A stretch of 18,991 nt of DNA from Actinomycetota bacterium (GCA_010028225.1 RGOY01000008.1:1-18991), one strand, 5' to 3'; positions 1 to 8,029 are shown, numbered from the stretch's first letter. Notes: generated by a model not told the origin, from the letters alone. Program-made: numbers and translations.

Positions 1-1347
1 CTCGTCCACGGCGGTGCGAACTGTGGCGACCATCTTCTCTAATTCGGAGTCGGTTACGACGAATGGAGGCGAGAATGCAAGAGTGTCTGCGGCTGGAAGT
101 GCTCGAGTGATCACACCTAATTCCATCGACCGCTTGGCAGCTCGAATCGCAACTTTGTCGCCCGGATCGAAGGCCTTTGCCGGGCTCTTCTTATCGACAA
201 GCTCAATTGCACCAATCAAGTGCTTGCCTCGAATCTCTCCCACAAGTGGATGATCCTTAAAAGTCTCTTGAAGGAGTTGATGCATCAGAGCACCTTGCTT
301 CACAGTTCGCTCGAGCATTCGCTCTTCTTCCAAGATCTGAAGTGTCTCTAATGCGCAGCGCGCCGCAATCGGGTGAGCCGAATAGGTATAGCCATGTCCG
401 AATGCGCCATACTTTTCAGAACCATCTCGCAATACCTTCCAAATTCGCTCAGAGACGATAGATGCAGAGAGCGGAATGTATGCCGAGGTCAGACCCTTCG
501 CGACGGTGATGATGTCAGGCTCTAATCCGAAGAGATCAGATGCGAACATCGTGCCAAGACGACCAAAGGCAGTGACAACTTCATCTGCTATCAGCATGAC
601 GTCGTATTTCTTCAAGACCTTTTGGATTGCGGGGAAATATTCAGCGGGAGGAACAATGACGCCACCAGCAGCTTGTATCGGCTCTGCGATAAAAGCCGCC
701 ACGGTCTCTGGACCTTCATTGATAATCATCTCTTCAAGCTCGCGCGCAAGTTGATCTGCGAAATCGGCATCGCTCATTCCAGGCGCTTTCTCCCAGAGAC
801 GATGTGGCGCACGTGCGTGTCGAATCATCGAGAGCGGGAGATCAAATCCTTCATGAAGATTCTTCAGGCCAGTTAGCCCTCCGGAAAGGACCGTGACTCC
901 GTGATAACCACGAAATCTCGAAATAATCTTTTTCTTCTCGGGACGGCCGATGGCATTGTTATAAAACCAGATGATTTTTGCGTTGGTGTCATTAGCATCA
1001 GAACCACTATTACCAAAAAAGACCTTCGCCATATTCTTGGGGGCAAGTGAAATCACTCGCTCAGAGAGTTCCACTGCAAGGTCGGTGCTCATTCCTGAGA
1101 ATGAGTGATAGTAGGAGAGCTTTGTTACCTGATCAGAGATGGCCTCTTTGAGACGTTGATTGCCATAACCGAGATTTACACACCAAAGCCCTGCCATCGC
1201 ATCAAGGTAGGTACCACCATCGACATCGGTAAGAGTGCATCCTTGACCTGAGGCGATGATCTTGCCGCCACTTTCTTCATGCGCTTTCAGTGCGGTAAAT
1301 GGATGGAAGAAGAACCGTCGATCCTTCTCCGAGAGCGATAGTGACAT
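1..1347 (-). CDS. Class III (omega-amino acid:pyruvate type) aminotransferase, C-terminus beyond window
   Basis: PLP-dependent class III aminotransferase that would move the terminal amino group of an amine or omega-amino acid to a keto acid, probably pyruvate. The open frame runs from ATG at 1347 to the window edge (449 codons); family members are about 450-465 residues, so only a short tail is missing. The start has a GAGAGGGG ribosome site five bases upstream. Visible are the N-terminal HPFT and the DAMAGLWCVNLGYG block (49-62), the FFGNSGSDAND phosphate-binding segment (110-120), IADEV with the pyridine-nitrogen Asp255, and VAKGLTSAY with the Schiff-base Lys284. The N-terminal blocks resemble putrescine/beta-alanine:pyruvate enzymes (SpuC group) more than GabT. 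Divergent gabD would oxidise the semialdehyde product. Class is sure; substrate is inferred. Confidence 0.9.
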   Translation of the reverse strand, partial: MSLSLSEKDRRFFFHPFTALKAHEESGGKIIASGQGCTLTDVDGGTYLDAMAGLWCVNLGYGNQRLKEAISDQVTKLSYYHSFSGMSTDLAVELSERVISLAPKNMAKVFFGNSGSDANDTNAKIIWFYNNAIGRPEKKKIISRFRGYHGVTVLSGGLTGLKNLHEGFDLPLSMIRHARAPHRLWEKAPGMSDADFADQLARELEEMIINEGPETVAAFIAEPIQAAGGVIVPPAEYFPAIQKVLKKYDVMLIADEVVTAFGRLGTMFASDLFGLEPDIITVAKGLTSAYIPLSASIVSERIWKVLRDGSEKYGAFGHGYTYSAHPIAARCALETLQILEEERMLERTVKQGALMHQLLQETFKDHPLVGEIRGKHLIGAIELVDKKSPAKAFDPGDKVAIRAAKRSMELGVITRALPAADTLAFSPPFVVTDSELEKMVATVRTAVDE

Positions 1348-1498
1348 TGAATCCCCTCTCACCTGTTCGAATAGCGCATTTTGCAGGAGTGCATTCACGA
1401 GGGTAGTGATGTCAGGAATCGATGTCTAGATTTGCGGTGGGTGTGCCTGATAACAACCTTGATATATCGCTTTTGACGGGCCCATGGCGTGACTGTCT

Positions 1499-1504
1499 TA
1501 GACT
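1499..1504 (+). promoter_or_regulatory. -10 element of gabD, leaderless geometry
   Basis: TAGACT fits the actinobacterial TAnnnT -10 pattern and ends seven bases before the ATG at 1512, so transcription would begin at or next to the start codon. The same hexamer lies eight bases before miaB. No convincing -35 element is visible. Confidence 0.5.
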
Positions 1505-1511
1505 TCTCAAC

Positions 1512-2990
1512 ATGTACTCATCCGAAAAATCACTTGCCGACCTACTCAAAGATCCAACGTTGGTTAAGAGTCAATTGTTTATCGATGGAAAATGGCGTGA
1601 CTCTTCGGATGGTTCCAAACGTGAAGTAATCAATCCGGCCACAGGAGTGCGAATCGTTGACGTGGCGATGGCTACGGTTGATGACGTTAAAGAAGCAATC
1701 TCAACCGCGCAGAGTGCGTTCGAGAAGTGGTCAAAGCTGACCGCGCTAGAGCGATCGAAAATCATGCGCTCCTGGTACCAGCTGATTATGGATAACGTCG
1801 AGGATCTTGCCGTGATTCTTACCGCTGAGCAGGGTAAACCTCTCACTGAGTCTCGTGGCGAGATCACTTACGGGGCATCATTTATCGAGTGGTACGCCGA
1901 AGAGGGTAAACGTCTCTATGGTGAGACGATCCCAACAAATGTCGCATCCCGCCGTCTGCTGACGATCAAGCAACCAATCGGAGTCACGGCAGCAATCACG
2001 CCATGGAATTTCCCGATGGCAATGATCGCAAGGAAGGCAGGACCGGCACTTGCTGCCGGATGCTCAATGGTGATCAAGCCAGCGACCGATACGCCTCTCT
2101 CGGCGCTTGCCATGGCAGAACTCGCTCATCGTGCTGGAGTTCCAGCCGGCGTACTCAGCGTGATCGTTGGAAACCCAAGAATGGTCGCACAAGAAATTAC
2201 GAGTAATCCTTTAGTCCGCGCACTCTCATTCACTGGTTCCACCGAAGTTGGTAAAGCGCTGATGGCAGCCTCAGCGCAAACGGTGAAGAAAGTAGCAATG
2301 GAACTTGGTGGAAATGCGCCACTTATTGTCTTTGATGATGCCGATATCGATGTCGCAGTCACCGGGGCGATTGCTTCGAAGTTTAGAAATAGCGGGCAGA
2401 CATGTGTCTGCGCTAACCGCATCATTGTGCAGGCAGGAATACACGATCGCTTCGTCGAGGAATTAAAGAAGGCTGTTGCAGGCCTTCGAGTAGGTAATGG
2501 TTTGGATCCGGAGACCAAGCAGGGCCCACTCATCAACGAGAGCGCTGTCGAGAAGGTCGAAAGTCATATTAATGATGCGCTCAAAGCCGGCGCACAAGTC
2601 GTTGCTGGCGGAAAGCGCTCGCCACTTGGCGCAACGTTTTTCGAGCCAACAATTCTCACTGGAGTCAAAGAAGAAATGTTGGTCTGCCAGGAAGAGACCT
2701 TTGGACCATTAGCGGGAATCGTTAAGTTCACTAGTGATGACGAGGCAATTCGTATCGCTAACAACACGCCTTTCGGACTCGCTGCCTATTTCTTTACACG
2801 CGACAATGCCCGCGTCTGGCGAGTAGCTGAAGCTCTCGAGGCTGGGGTAGTCGGAGTCAATACCGGATTGATCTCTTACGAAGGTGCACCGTTCGGAGGC
2901 GTCAAAGAATCTGGCGTGGGACGTGAAGGGTCGAAGCACGGTATTGAAGAATTCTTGGAGATTAAGTACATCTGCATCGATCAGATCTGA
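1512..2990 (+). CDS. gabD: Succinate-semialdehyde dehydrogenase (NAD(P)+)
   Basis: Oxidises succinate semialdehyde to succinate, the last step of GABA and polyamine breakdown into the TCA cycle; cytosolic. The protein (492 residues from this start) follows E. coli GabD closely along its whole length, including EQGKPL, SFIEWYAEEGKR, PWNFPMAMIARKAGPALAAG, ELGGNAP with general base Glu264, SGQTCVCANR with catalytic Cys298 and the second Cys300 of the family's redox pair, and the C-terminal GREGSKHGIEEFLEIKY. An in-frame ATG at 1422 would add 30 residues of non-family sequence. I prefer 1512 because family homology begins soon after it and a TAGACT -10 sits seven bases upstream. Divergent from the aminotransferase and convergent with the IclR gene. 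A related aldehyde substrate remains possible. Confidence 0.93.
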   Translation: MYSSEKSLADLLKDPTLVKSQLFIDGKWRDSSDGSKREVINPATGVRIVDVAMATVDDVKEAISTAQSAFEKWSKLTALERSKIMRSWYQLIMDNVEDLAVILTAEQGKPLTESRGEITYGASFIEWYAEEGKRLYGETIPTNVASRRLLTIKQPIGVTAAITPWNFPMAMIARKAGPALAAGCSMVIKPATDTPLSALAMAELAHRAGVPAGVLSVIVGNPRMVAQEITSNPLVRALSFTGSTEVGKALMAASAQTVKKVAMELGGNAPLIVFDDADIDVAVTGAIASKFRNSGQTCVCANRIIVQAGIHDRFVEELKKAVAGLRVGNGLDPETKQGPLINESAVEKVESHINDALKAGAQVVAGGKRSPLGATFFEPTILTGVKEEMLVCQEETFGPLAGIVKFTSDDEAIRIANNTPFGLAAYFFTRDNARVWRVAEALEAGVVGVNTGLISYEGAPFGGVKESGVGREGSKHGIEEFLEIKYICIDQI

Positions 2991-3016
2991 GCAAGCTCGA
3001 AACTACGAATCAGAAC

Positions 3017-3799
3017 TTAATTCTGCAGGTGCAAATCTCGTTCTATTTCGGCGACGCACCTTTGCAATCGAGGAAGCAGTTTTGTCACTAGTTCTTCCTG
3101 GGAAATTCTGGAGGGATGTGCGCTCACATTCGCAGCAGCGAGAACTTTTCCATCTTTTCCGCGTATGGGAACCGAGACCGATTCGACGCCCTCTTCAAGT
3201 TGGCCGACGATGACGGCGTATCCGTCCTTTCGGGCTTGTTCGATGATTTTTCTAAGTTCACTCTGATCCGTTACGGTCGTAGGGGTAAATTTTTCAAAGC
3301 GTGCTGAAGCAAAGTAGTTATCGAGCTCTGCCTCGCTCATGGAAGCGAGAAGGACTCGCCCCATTGAGGTGGCATAGGCAGGAAGTTGTGTACCGACAGC
3401 AAGATTGATTGTCATCAGGCGGTTTCCGCTTGCTCGACATACATAGATGACGTTCTGTCCCTCAAGGACAGAGGCGGAGCATGACTCACGGACCTCAGTG
3501 GCCATCTCTTCGAGATGTCCTTGAGCAATAGAGACGAGGCTGAAGGAGTTGAGATAGGCGTAACCGAGTTCAAGAACGCGTGGCTTCAGAAAGAAATATC
3601 GACCAGAACTTCCAACGTAGTTGAGTGACTCTAGTGTGAGAAGAAAACGCCTTGCCGTCGCTCGAGTGAAACCAGTCAGCTCTGCGACCTCTGAGAGCGT
3701 TAACTTTGGATTCTCCGCGTTGAAGACCTTCATGATTGAAAGTCCTCTGTCGAGAGACTGGACGAAATCCTTGGACTTATCCAGGAATTCTTCACTCAT
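3017..3799 (-). CDS. IclR-family transcriptional regulator, PcaR/PobR-like
   Basis: DNA-binding regulator of 260 residues. The N-terminal winged helix (about 12-75) carries the family pattern FVQSLDRGL, LTLSEVAELTG and TRATARRFLLTL. The C-terminal IclR effector domain (about 90-255) has PAYATSMGRVLLAS and VPIRGKDGKVLAAANVS. The sequence resembles the PcaR/PobR branch known from aromatic catabolism, but no aromatic-pathway gene is in view. Its place between gabD and the oxidoreductase suggests it controls this catabolic region, which is inference. ATG at 3799 lies six bases after a TAGTAT -10, so the gene probably has its own leaderless promoter although it lies only 46 bases after the oxidoreductase stop. 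Confidence 0.88.
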   Translation of the reverse strand: MSEEFLDKSKDFVQSLDRGLSIMKVFNAENPKLTLSEVAELTGFTRATARRFLLTLESLNYVGSSGRYFFLKPRVLELGYAYLNSFSLVSIAQGHLEEMATEVRESCSASVLEGQNVIYVCRASGNRLMTINLAVGTQLPAYATSMGRVLLASMSEAELDNYFASARFEKFTPTTVTDQSELRKIIEQARKDGYAVIVGQLEEGVESVSVPIRGKDGKVLAAANVSAHPSRISQEELVTKLLPRLQRCVAEIERDLHLQN

Positions 3800-3805
3800 C
3801 TTCGA

Positions 3806-3811
3806 ATACTA
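3806..3811 (-). promoter_or_regulatory. -10 element of the IclR-family gene, leaderless geometry
   Basis: Read on the minus strand this is TAGTAT (five of six to TATAAT), six bases before the ATG at 3799. It lies in the 46-base gap after the oxidoreductase stop and would transcribe the regulator separately. Confidence 0.5.
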
Positions 3812-3845
3812 GCGCGGGCACACCTTTAGTAAGACCGTAGTTAAC

Positions 3846-5600
3846 TCACGAGTAGGCGATAGTGGAGATACTTGTTGGCTTGATCGGAACCTGCGGTGCA
3901 AACCCAGAGTAACTATCTGGTTCGACTCCAGTTTGGTCTGCAATCAACTTTTGTGCGAATGGCGCGCAATATCTACCTTGGCATTTACCCATTCCCACGC
4001 GACTGACTCGTTTCAATGCACCTGCCGAAGTCATATCCTCGCGTAAGTCATCAATCAACTCTCCTTGAGTGATGCTCAGACAGCGACAGATCACTGTCTC
4101 TCGTGTAGCAAACTGATCGAAGATTCGCGGAGAGCGATAGATCTTCCAGAGCACCCGCTGAAACAGTAGATGGCGATAGAGGCGGATGCGAGCGAGCGCT
4201 GCACGCAAGGGCCTTCGCCGTGAGGTCAAAGCATGAAGGAGTGATGTAGCGAGTAATGTGCCGCGAAGTTTTGCAACTTGTGCGCCATTGATACTTGCAC
4301 TATCTCCGATGACCCAGATGCACTCTTGACTCGTCCTGCCGTCCATCCGTGTCGTGGTTTTCAAACCCAATGTGATCGGATCAATCTCGTGATCACATCT
4401 GAGATTTCGTGCCAATTCATTTGATGAGATGAAGCCAAATCCCATCGCAACTGAATCTACGACGAGTTCAGCAATCACTCGAGGGTTTTTCTTTCCATCT
4501 ACTGAGGAAATTTTCGCCCGCTCCACTGAGGTGATACCGGAAAAGCTACTTACTGCTGCGCCTGAGATATATCTGATTCCTGCTCGCTTGATGGTGAGGA
4601 AATAACCCAGTCCACGAAGTGCCATCGTCGGGGAGATGATTCCCAGGGCGAGGGTCAGAATAAGTGAGAGAGGCGAGAAGATACGCGCGCTTTCAACCAG
4701 GGCAACGACTTTGGTTCCATGTTTACTTAACTCTGCCGCCATCTGGAGATTGAGCGGGCCATTTCCGGAAACGAGAACTTCTTTTCCGGGTGAGACGGCA
4801 TAACTTCGAAGAAGAGTCTGTGCAGCACCTGTTGTCATCACTCCAGGCAGAGTCCAGCCGGGCATTGGAATGCCGCGTTCGTATGCACCTGTTGCGAGAA
4901 CTAACTGGCGAGGCTTGAAGATGTATCGATGGCTTGAGTCGAATGCGGCGATGTGATCGTGGTCAAATGCGCCCCAGACTGTTATGCCTTGCATGATGCG
5001 AACGCCAGATTTTCGAACGGAGTCGATCAACTCTGCACCTTCGCGAAATTGTGAATCCAAGCCTTGATCGGAAGAAGTCCCCTGCATCTTTATCTGACGC
5101 TGTTTGAAATATTGACCGCCTAGGCTCTTTCGTTCGTCAATGATGATGATGGAATCTGGGCTCAGGCCATCTTTAATAAGAGATCTTGCGAGTGAGAGTC
5201 CTGCCGGCCCGCCACCGATTATCAGCAAATCTGGGTTGAGAGTTATCTCATCGAGTGCTGGCGGGATGAGCTCACTCCCGGCGGGACCAGTTGGGCTGTG
5301 ACGATGTTGCTCCTGCCGGTGGATCTTTGCGCCGGCGTGAAGCGAGCGCATGCATGCGAGCACACCACTTTCGCCATCCACTTCGACTTGGCACTCATTA
5401 CAGACGCCCATGCCACAGAAGATCCCACGTGGCTCGCCAGATTCATTTTCGCGGCAGATTAATTTCGAATTACGCACCATTGCGGATGCAATCGAGTCGC
5501 CACTCGTACCGCTCAATCGCTGATCATGGTAAAAGAAATCAAGATTCTCGGATGGGTGCACACTAGCGCCCGTTACATCCTCAGCATTACTCTCACTCAT
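3846..5600 (-). CDS. [2Fe-2S]/FAD/BFD-like fused oxidoreductase subunit (HcnA-HcnB / sarcosine-oxidase-alpha-like)
   Basis: Predicted flavin and iron-sulfur subunit of an amine or imino-acid dehydrogenase (584 residues). Domains in order: a small ferredoxin-like domain with C62-x4-C67-x2-C70 and C83 ligating [2Fe-2S]; a two-dinucleotide-binding FAD/NAD oxidoreductase with IGGGPAG (128-134), ATGAYERG and a second SGNGP Rossmann turn; and a C-terminal BFD-like [2Fe-2S] domain with Cys505, 507, 540 and 545. In hydrogen cyanide synthase, opine oxidase and D-hydroxyproline dehydrogenase the first domain is a separate protein, while sarcosine oxidase alpha is fused but carries a C-terminal folate-binding half that is absent here. 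No DadA-like substrate subunit is nearby. Start at 5600 is chosen because ferredoxin homology begins soon after and a TATCAT -10 lies nine bases upstream; an upstream in-frame ATG at 5777 would run antisense into the SDR gene. Substrate unknown. Confidence 0.85.
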   Translation of the reverse strand: MSESNAEDVTGASVHPSENLDFFYHDQRLSGTSGDSIASAMVRNSKLICRENESGEPRGIFCGMGVCNECQVEVDGESGVLACMRSLHAGAKIHRQEQHRHSPTGPAGSELIPPALDEITLNPDLLIIGGGPAGLSLARSLIKDGLSPDSIIIIDERKSLGGQYFKQRQIKMQGTSSDQGLDSQFREGAELIDSVRKSGVRIMQGITVWGAFDHDHIAAFDSSHRYIFKPRQLVLATGAYERGIPMPGWTLPGVMTTGAAQTLLRSYAVSPGKEVLVSGNGPLNLQMAAELSKHGTKVVALVESARIFSPLSLILTLALGIISPTMALRGLGYFLTIKRAGIRYISGAAVSSFSGITSVERAKISSVDGKKNPRVIAELVVDSVAMGFGFISSNELARNLRCDHEIDPITLGLKTTTRMDGRTSQECIWVIGDSASINGAQVAKLRGTLLATSLLHALTSRRRPLRAALARIRLYRHLLFQRVLWKIYRSPRIFDQFATRETVICRCLSITQGELIDDLREDMTSAGALKRVSRVGMGKCQGRYCAPFAQKLIADQTGVEPDSYSGFAPQVPIKPTSISTIAYS

Positions 5601-5609
5601 GGCAGTCGA

Positions 5610-5615
5610 ATGATA
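5610..5615 (-). promoter_or_regulatory. -10 element of the oxidoreductase gene
   Basis: Minus-strand TATCAT (five of six to TATAAT) ends nine bases before the ATG at 5600, predicting a very short or absent leader. It lies in the 106-base divergent gap shared with the SDR gene. Confidence 0.45.
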
Positions 5616-5706
5616 CGAGCCTTTCGTAACAATCGAGTGAAAAGCTGATTCTGCGCTCTTGGCAAGGTCCGATATGCGAACGAAAGATGGCAAGTAAGGA
5701 GATAGC

Positions 5707-6474
5707 GTGCTTGAGAATTTAGATGGTCGAGTCGCACTTGTTACCGGTGCTTCGAAAGGAATTGGAAGCGCAATCACTTCTCGTCTGATTGCGGGCGGCG
5801 CATCAGTAATCGCCCACTATGGCAGTGATAGAGCTGGCGCAGAATCAGCAATCGCAGGCGCAGGAGCTCAGCAAGCGACTTTGATCGGAGCCGATCTCGC
5901 AAGTTCTGATGGCTATGCAACGCTCTGGAAGCAAGCAGAAGCTTGGAAAGGTCGAATCGATATCGTGATCGCAAATGCCGCGGTTATGCCAGAGGCTTCA
6001 CTCGAAGATAGTGAAGATGTATGGCGTGATGCATTTGATCAAGCGCTGCAAGTCAATGTGCGCTCTACTGCACTATTGATTCGCAAAGCTGTCAATCACT
6101 TCCTTGAAATCGGTGGCGGAACCATTATTGGAATGACGAGTTGGGCAGCACAGCAAGGTTCAGGTAATCCGCGGTTGAGTGGTTACGCGGCATCGAAGGC
6201 TCCGATTGCTGCCCTATTGAAGACAGTAGCTCGCGCGTATGGCAAGTCCGGAATCTTCGCTTATCTGATTGCGCCAGGAATCGTGAGAACTGCAATGAGT
6301 GAGAATTCTGCGAAGTCGATGGGTGGCGAAGATGTCATCACGGCTCGTCTTGCGATGGGAGAGTGGGTGCCACCCGAAGAGATCGCAGAGCTCACAGCAT
6401 TTCTTGCAAGCGGCAAGAATCGCCACCTCAGCGGCGCAACTTTCGATGTCAATGGGGCCACATACATTCGATAA
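5707..6474 (+). CDS. Short-chain dehydrogenase/reductase
   Basis: NAD(P)-dependent oxidoreductase of the classical SDR family, 255 residues, single Rossmann domain. Visible are the cofactor loop TGASKGIG (13-20), the ANAAV segment (89-93), the structural Asn in VNVRS (117), catalytic Ser145 in TSWAAQ and the Tyr160-x3-Lys164 pair, then APGIVRTAM and a C-terminal LSGATFDVNGA typical of FabG-like members. It starts at GTG 5707 behind an AAGGAG ribosome site five bases upstream. It is divergent from the FAD oxidoreductase and lies 48 bases before glnA2, so co-transcription is possible. The substrate cannot be read from the sequence; FabG-like SDRs serve many pathways, so I give no symbol. Confidence 0.88.
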   Translation: MLENLDGRVALVTGASKGIGSAITSRLIAGGASVIAHYGSDRAGAESAIAGAGAQQATLIGADLASSDGYATLWKQAEAWKGRIDIVIANAAVMPEASLEDSEDVWRDAFDQALQVNVRSTALLIRKAVNHFLEIGGGTIIGMTSWAAQQGSGNPRLSGYAASKAPIAALLKTVARAYGKSGIFAYLIAPGIVRTAMSENSAKSMGGEDVITARLAMGEWVPPEEIAELTAFLASGKNRHLSGATFDVNGATYIR

Positions 6475-6509
6475 CCACCCTGATTAACATCCCCGTAACA
6501 CTCACTTGG

Positions 6510-6515
6510 CAGACT
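6510..6515 (+). promoter_or_regulatory. Possible -10 element of glnA2
   Basis: CAGACT lies seven bases before the ATG at 6523, the same spacing as TAGACT before gabD, but its first base departs from the TAnnnT pattern. The gene may instead be read from the SDR promoter; a GGGG run close to the ATG is a weak ribosome site. Confidence 0.25.
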
Positions 6516-6522
6516 GCGGGGC

Positions 6523-7836
6523 ATGTTCCCCGATTCAGATACTTCAGGTAGACAGCGCGATTTCGTCCTTCGTACTCTGGAAGAGCGCAATATTCGTTTC
6601 GTTCGACTCTGGTTCACGGATGTCCTTGGTTTCCTTAAATCAGTTGCGATCGCACCAGCAGAACTTGAAACTGCCTTCGAAGAGGGAATTGGTTTCGACG
6701 GATCTGCGATCGAAGGTTTCGCTCGTGTCAGTGAATCAGATATGTTGGCAAAACCTGATCCGCAAACTTTCTCAATCTTGCCCTGGCGCACCGAGAATCC
6801 CGGCGCCGCTCGTATGTTCTGTGATATCGCTATGCCAGATGGCTCGCCGTCACCTTCTGATCCGCGCCATGTTTTGAAGCGAACTCTGCAACGAGCAGCG
6901 GATATGGGTTTCACTTGCTACACCCATCCTGAAGTTGAGTTCTTCCTCTTCAAGTCAACGCCTAAGACTGGTGAAGTACCGATCCCGGTCGATCAAGGTG
7001 GCTACTTCGATCACACGCCGAGTGCGGTTGGTCATGACTTTCGTCGTCAAGCAATCACGATGTTGGAGGCAATGGGAGTTTCAGTTGAGTTCTCTCACCA
7101 CGAAGGCGCACCGGGACAACAAGAGATTGATCTGCGATATGCAGATGCTCTATCAACTGCCGACAACATCATGACTTTCAGGCATGTAGTGAAAGAGGTA
7201 GCACTCGATCAAGGCTTTCACGCCTCATTTATGCCAAAGCCATTTACCGATTTTGCTGGTTCGGGTATGCATACACACTTCTCACTCTTCTCTGGCGAAA
7301 AGAATGCTTTCTTTGAGGCGGGTGCAAAGTGGCAACTGTCAAAGATTGGTCGATCTTTTATCGCTGGAGTTCTCAAGCATGCACCTGAATTTACGTTGAT
7401 CACTAATCAATGGGTTAACTCGTACAAGCGATTACTCGGCGGTCATGAGGCACCTGCGAAGGCGTCATGGAGTGGCGATGATCGCTCTGCCTTGGTGAGA
7501 ATCCCTATGTATAAGCCGAAGAAAGAAGTATCTACTCGAATAGAAGTTCGATCACCTGATAGCGCGTGTAATCCATATCTTGCCTTCTCGGTCATCGTCG
7601 CGGCGGGACTTGCGGGGATCAAGGGCGAGTACCGCCTTGATGACGATGCGCCGGCACATTCACTTCCAGCAAGTTTGAGCGAGGCGATCGCTTCGATGGA
7701 GAAGAGCGAACTTGTTCGAGAAGTTCTAGGAGAACCTGTCTTTGAATATGTGCTTCGAAACAAGCGAGCCGAGTGGCAGGAGTATCGACGCCAAGTCACT
7801 GCCTTCGAATTGGATAGATACTTACCTGTTCTCTGA
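6523..7836 (+). CDS. glnA2: GlnA2-type glutamine synthetase-like gamma-glutamyl ligase
   Basis: ATP-dependent ligase of the glutamine synthetase family, 437 residues, cytosolic. It matches mycobacterial GlnA2 (Rv2222c), from FVLRTLEERNIRFVRLWFTD through GFDGSAIEGFARVSESDM, HPEVEFF, SHHEGAPGQQEIDLRYADAL, MPKPF, GSGMHTHFSLF, NQWVNSYKRLLGGHEAP and RSPDSACNPYL. The metal-binding glutamates and the HTHFSLF ATP-side strand are present. In Streptomyces, GlnA2 has been reported to glutamylate polyamines rather than make glutamine; with a SpuC-like aminotransferase and GabD nearby, the same role is plausible here but unproven. The region holding the adenylylated Tyr loop (NLYDLPPE in GlnA1) is shortened to a few Asp/Ala residues, so regulation by adenylylation looks impossible. 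Confidence 0.92.
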   Translation: MFPDSDTSGRQRDFVLRTLEERNIRFVRLWFTDVLGFLKSVAIAPAELETAFEEGIGFDGSAIEGFARVSESDMLAKPDPQTFSILPWRTENPGAARMFCDIAMPDGSPSPSDPRHVLKRTLQRAADMGFTCYTHPEVEFFLFKSTPKTGEVPIPVDQGGYFDHTPSAVGHDFRRQAITMLEAMGVSVEFSHHEGAPGQQEIDLRYADALSTADNIMTFRHVVKEVALDQGFHASFMPKPFTDFAGSGMHTHFSLFSGEKNAFFEAGAKWQLSKIGRSFIAGVLKHAPEFTLITNQWVNSYKRLLGGHEAPAKASWSGDDRSALVRIPMYKPKKEVSTRIEVRSPDSACNPYLAFSVIVAAGLAGIKGEYRLDDDAPAHSLPASLSEAIASMEKSELVREVLGEPVFEYVLRNKRAEWQEYRRQVTAFELDRYLPVL

Positions 7837-7878
7837 AGCTTTATCGGCAGAGAATTTCGTCCTATAGAAATGGCAAGG

Positions 7879-7884
7879 TAGGAT
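7879..7884 (+). promoter_or_regulatory. -10 element of the leuL-leuA transcript
   Basis: TAGGAT lies seven bases before the leader-peptide ATG at 7892, so the mRNA would start at or next to that codon. The same hexamer lies six bases before the cysD start. No clear -35 is visible. Confidence 0.5.
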
Positions 7885-7891
7885 TCAGCGC

Positions 7892-8011
7892 ATGTCGAGC
7901 AACTCGTTCAGCGGCGCGCGCGGATTAGGCATTTTTGATTCCGCGTTAGTGAAAGCCGGTTTGCTCTCAGTATCACTCCTCCTCCTTCGCTGCCGCGACG
8001 GGGCCAAATAG
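7892..8011 (+). CDS. leuL: Leucine leader peptide of leuA (attenuator)
   Basis: A 39-codon open frame ending in TAG at 8009-8011. It contains four consecutive leucine codons (CTC CTC CTC CTT, 7976-7987; residues 29-32), with two more at residues 24-25, followed by RCRDGAK. Such leucine-rich leader peptides before leuA are known in Actinobacteria: ribosome stalling at the leucine run when charged tRNA-Leu is scarce changes folding of the downstream leader. Here a strong hairpin begins 6 bases after the run and covers the stop codon. The start probably coincides with the 5' end of the transcript; an AGG about ten bases upstream could instead act as a weak ribosome site. Confidence 0.82.
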   Translation: MSSNSFSGARGLGIFDSALVKAGLLSVSLLLLRCRDGAK

Positions 8012-8029
8012 CCGGTTCCCTCGTCGCGG
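7993..8029 (+). promoter_or_regulatory. Attenuation hairpin over the leuL stop codon
   Basis: CCGCGACG (7993-8000) pairs perfectly with CGTCGCGG (8022-8029). The stem continues with GGG (8001-8003) to CCC (8018-8020) past a bulged T, giving 11 pairs. The loop holds the leader stop codon, so a ribosome finishing leuL would melt the stem while one stalled at the leucine run would leave most of it. There is no U-tract after it (GGAGAAAG follows), so it is not an ordinary intrinsic terminator. It may be half of a switch or pseudoknot that controls leuA translation. Confidence 0.7.

Noticed and set aside
1422..1511. Longer gabD start at ATG 1422
   Set aside because: It has a weak AGGA ribosome site, but the 30 extra residues do not match GabD and the leaderless -10 points to 1512. 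Not fully excluded.
5601..5777. In-frame N-terminal extension of the FAD oxidoreductase (ATG at 5777)
   Set aside because: It would run antisense into the SDR start, has no family similarity, and a good -10 and ATG exist at 5615-5598.
6261..6914. 217-codon frame antisense to the SDR and glnA2
   Set aside because: Shadow of two well-recognised genes; the residue mix is Ser/Arg-rich and no domain is visible.
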